Of a stretch of 64,000 nucleotides of DNA, positions 61,201-64,000 are shown in pieces (positions within the stretch are counted from its first letter, which is position 1; each line of letters begins with the position of its first letter). The stretch spans positions 1,736,001 through 1,800,000 of the forward strand of contig NADL03000451.1 in the NCBI GenBank assembly GCA_002205965.3, read 5' to 3'. This DNA comes from Kappaphycus alvarezii. Its lineage: Eukaryota; Rhodophyta; Florideophyceae; Gigartinales; Solieriaceae. The position numbers and the translations under genes were made by a program. Under the pieces are notes generated by a model. That model did no database searches and was not told the DNA's origin. It saw only the letters and a list, made by a program, of their open reading frames with translations.

Positions 61201-62825
61201 ATGGAACCTTCGGGAATTACGGTAGAGTCTCTGGCACAAGCTGTAAGCGAACTTCGACACCAGCTGTCAGAGGCTCACAACATGATATCCGCACAACAGA
61301 ACCAGCTCAATAACGCTGCTCAGAAGGTAGGAACCTCGAGAACGAGCTGTCCCTTGCCAGGATCAATACTGTTAACTATAATGGTCAAAATGAAAGCAAT
61401 AACGCCCCTAAGAAGAATAAACCTGGTTCATTTAGCGGAAAAAGGTCCGTTGGGAGCTGGTGTGTGCAGATGCAAAATTACCTTGGAGAAGCAGATGGGA
61501 AGGCTACTATGAACATCGCCCTAAGCTATCTTTCTGGAAATGCCCAGGAATGGTGGATGGTCCACTCCAAGAGTGCTGAAGGGCAGCAAATTCATACATG
61601 GAAAGAACTGAAGACTGCCCTTCTCAATCACTTTGAGACGATAAAAAAGAAAAAAATCGCCCGAGGCAAGCTGGCTCGCTGGAAACAAGTTAAGGACGTT
61701 TCTGCATTCAATGAAGATTTTAACAAAATATTAATGGATATTCCAGACATAGGAGTCAAAGATCAGATTGATCGCGATTTACGCGGCCTGAAACCATACA
61801 TTTGGAAAGCCTTATGCGCGAAAGAATATTCTAAGCTTTCCGATTTAATGGCAGATGCGGAAAGAATGGAAGCTGCTCATAGGAGGTCAGGGCCATTAGT
61901 TAGTGCCAAATTGAGTGCAAAGTCGCTGAACAGCAATTTGACCAGTGGAAATAGTGGTCTTGTACCCATGGAGATTGGAAATGTGGGAATGAAACGGGGT
62001 GTGGAGTCAGCAAATGTTACCTTACATAAATTGGATCAAGCAGAACGGGAGATATGCATACGTGAAGTCCTTTGCTTAAGATGCAGGCAGAAAGGGCACA
62101 TTGAAAAACTACCCAAAAGCTCGAAAGAACTGATCGAAGGTCCTCAATCAGCTCTCGGTCACAGAAATCTTATTTTTTCAACAATACCATTTAACTTCCA
62201 ATGGACTAGCAAAATTCCCATCGACCCAGGTGGTGAGATCAATTTCCTAGGTGAATTATTCTGCGATGACCATAAGATTGAAACAAGAAGAGCAGAAGAG
62301 CTTGCCGACATGGCGAACTGTGTTGACCAAGAGTTGAGAGAAACATCCCGCCCCGTGATCGTGCAAATAAAGAACTACACAGGACCACTGTCTTTCGCCG
62401 TGAGCCCTCTCAAAAGATACGATGCAATCCTAGGAAAAGAATGGTGTGGCGCCCATAGAACAATTATCGACTCCGAAAGTAATGAAGTTTCTTTCAAATA
62501 CAAGGATGAAAATTATACTATCACTGCCAATGAAATGACAAAGAGTCCCTTCGTTTCTGCAAACTCAGTACTTACTAATTTGGAGAAGAAATGCAGCACT
62601 TCTGCATTCCCTGTCAGACCATTAGACCCAACACCGAATGTTTCAGAGTCTTATCCAAAAGATATCCAAAGTGTACTAAAAAGTATGAAGTTTTCCCAGA
62701 AAAACTTCCGAAGGGCCTTCCTCCGAAGCGAAAGAACGATTTCAAGATCGAGTTGGAAAGAGATGCCAAGCCTCAGAATAACGGTCTCTGTAGACTTTCA
62801 AAAAAGAAATGATGTAGCTTCTTAA
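61201..62825 (+). CDS. gag-protease polyprotein of gypsy 2
   Basis: The start ATG at 61201 opens MEPSGITVESLAQAV with a coiled-coil (SELRHQLSEAHNMIS), then shifts frame near 61340 and runs to 62825. The retrotransposon gag domain is clear: FSGKRSVGSW, YLSGNAQEWWMVHS, WKELKTALLNHFE. The knuckle reads C-L-R-C-R-Q-K-G-H then IEKNY, if one A is restored to the run at 62104-62108, with Tyr at the last Cys position. The protease has IDPGGEINFL (Pro and Gly beside the catalytic Asp-x-Gly) and DAILGKEWCG. After 62700 the true frame continues in another phase (SKKEMMELLKQ-like). Confidence 0.85.
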
Positions 62826-63270
62826 ACAACTAGATAATCAGCTGGAAAATGATTTCATAAGACCAGGCAAAAGCCCCTGGGAGCGCCAATATTATTTGTG
62901 ACCAAAAAGGATAGCGTTTTGCGGATGTGTGTGGATGACAGAGCACTTAATCGGCTTACTGTAAAAGACAGCTACCCACTGCCGCGCATCGATGATATTT
63001 TTGATCAAATCAAAGGAGCCAGGTACTTCTCTAAAATAGATCTGAGGATGGGTTATCATCAGGTCAGACTGGAGGAATCGTCAATCCTGCTCACAGCTTT
63101 TCGAACCAGATACGACATTTTGAATTTGTCGTACTACCGTTTGGTTTGACCAACGCACCAGCAACCTTTATGAACCTCATGAACGACATATTCAAAGATG
63201 TCCTGGATTTATTCGTCATCGTTTACTTAGATGACATTCCTATATTCAGTAAGACATGAAAAGAGCATCC
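62640..63270 (+). pseudogene. Reverse transcriptase of gypsy 2
   Basis: Read across frames: LPKGLPPKR and FKIELERDAKPQ at the N-terminus, PILFVTKKD, then [37 protein letters not shown] (motif A Asp), the [12 protein letters not shown] tract and the catalytic VIVYLDDIP near 63220. The catalytic Asp residues are intact. Shifts occur at 62650-62820, 62885 and 63120, and a TGA stands after FSKT near 63258. In an active element this copies the RNA. Confidence 0.87.
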
Positions 63271-63359
63271 ATAACACATTGATGCAGTACTAGAGATTCT
63301 CAGAAGGAGAATCTGTTCGCTAAATTGTCAAAATGTATCTTCATTGTTAAAAAAATCGA

Positions 63360-64000
63360 GTACCTTGGACACGTAATCTGTCAAGAAGGAATTACGGTGG
63401 ATCCCAACAAGACAAAGGCAGTCATGAATGGCCCTCACCAAAGAACAAGCAACAGCTTCAGTAATTCTTAGGACTGGTCAACTATTACAGAGGTTCATTA
63501 GAGGCTGCACACCGCTTGCTAAACCACTTACTGAGCTGAGGAAAAACGTTCCATTTCTGTGGAAGGATGCTCAGGACGAATCATTCCAGACCCTCAAGAA
63601 CTTGTTACGCAATGCCCCAGTCCTTAGAACATTTGAGTCTGAACTTCCGATATATGTCACTGCAGACGCCTCTCAATACGCAATTGGAGCTGTATTGGAA
63701 CAGGGGGTGAAAAATCCAAAAGACCAGTTGCCTTCGCGTCTAGAACTTTAAGTGATGCTGAACAAAATTATGCCGCTCATAAAAGGGAGCTTTTGGCCAT
63801 TGTAGAGTGCTTGAAGTGGTGGAGAGCGTCACTACACGGAAACTTTTTCATGGTTCATTCTGACCACTACCCATTAAGATACCTCGAGACCCAGGACAAT
63901 CTTTCGCAGAGACAGGTCAGGTGGCTGGAAAGATTAGCGAGCTTTGATTTCAAAACTATACAAATCTCGGGAAATCAAACATTGTTGGCGATGCCCTCCA
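63360..64000 (+). pseudogene. RNase H of gypsy 2, right edge
   Basis: YLGHVICQEGI and the connection region come first. FLWKDAQDESFQTLKNLL and VTADASQYAIGAVLEQG (catalytic Asp) are followed, after a shift near 63710, by AFASRTLSDAEQNYAAHKRE (Glu in HKRELLAIV), FMVHSDHYPLRYL (Asp), and RWLERLASFDF. It ends at the window border. Confidence 0.87.

Larger units (their letters stand above)
61201..64000 (+). mobile_element. Ty3/gypsy retrotransposon 2, cut by the right edge
   Basis: Order is gag (61201 to ~62100), knuckle (62073-62112), protease (~62200-62480), RT (~62830-63260) and RNase H (~63490-63990). No integrase is seen before RT, so it is Ty3/gypsy. The right edge cuts just as the VGDALS phrase (end of RNase H, before integrase) begins. 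It is far better preserved than gypsy relic 1. Confidence 0.9.

Overview
The window looks like nuclear DNA of a eukaryote with compact, apparently intronless genes sunk in a sea of decayed transposable elements. A CCT-motif (CONSTANS/CO-like/TOC1) protein points to a photosynthetic lineage. Together with intronless housekeeping genes, heavy Ty1/copia and Ty3/gypsy load and roughly balanced base composition, it suggests a red alga, possibly a florideophyte. That assignment is an inference from gene content, not a match I could run.

Layout. 0-1.7 kb: a coiled-coil C-terminal fragment (+) converging on a broken PIF/Harbinger transposase (-), with an inverted repeat between them. 1.7-7 kb: nothing recognisable apart from TACTG-repeat tracts. 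7.2-10.9 kb: Ty1/copia element 1 (-). 11.9-15.7 kb: a more decayed copia element 2 (-). 16.7-19.2 kb: very decayed Ty3/gypsy relic (+). 20.4-21.3 kb: copia fragment 3 (+). 21.3-24.1 kb: no recognisable gene. 24.2-32.7 kb: the host gene island, holding the CCT-motif gene (+), a RecQ/BLM-like helicase (-), the chaperonin subunit CCT5 (+) and an unrecognised 208-aa protein (-), arranged convergent-divergent-convergent. 33.2-45.0 kb: a cluster of at least four non-LTR retrotransposon pieces carrying an RT, a CCHC knuckle and a restriction-like-endonuclease-type tail. One of these copies is split by copia element 4 (40.4-44.7 kb). 45.2-47.1 kb: a pogo/Tigger-like DNA transposon with recognisable TIRs flanked by TA. 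47.3-50.4 kb: a large unrecognised protein with a possible DDE-like core (-). 52.3-53.6 kb: a second, decayed pogo-like transposase (-). 54.1-55.5 kb: unrecognised coding-like sequence (-). 55.5-60.1 kb: AT-rich, no recognisable gene. 60.2-60.8 kb: a small zinc-finger protein (+). 61.2-64.0 kb: Ty3/gypsy element 2 (+), running off the right edge.

A recurring property matters for every reader. Conserved genes, including CCT5 and the helicase, are broken into pieces by single missing bases, most of them inside homopolymer runs, while the protein on each side stays well conserved. This fits uncorrected sequencing indels better than gene death, so the host genes are annotated as real genes with broken frames. 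The retroelements carry the same indels plus genuine stop codons and deletions.

No rRNA, no convincing tRNA, no CRISPR array and no operon-like organisation is visible. The least explained items are the large 47.3-50.4 kb protein, the palindromic TACTGTA repeats placed between genes and in element flanks, and the local non-LTR family with its endonuclease-type tail.
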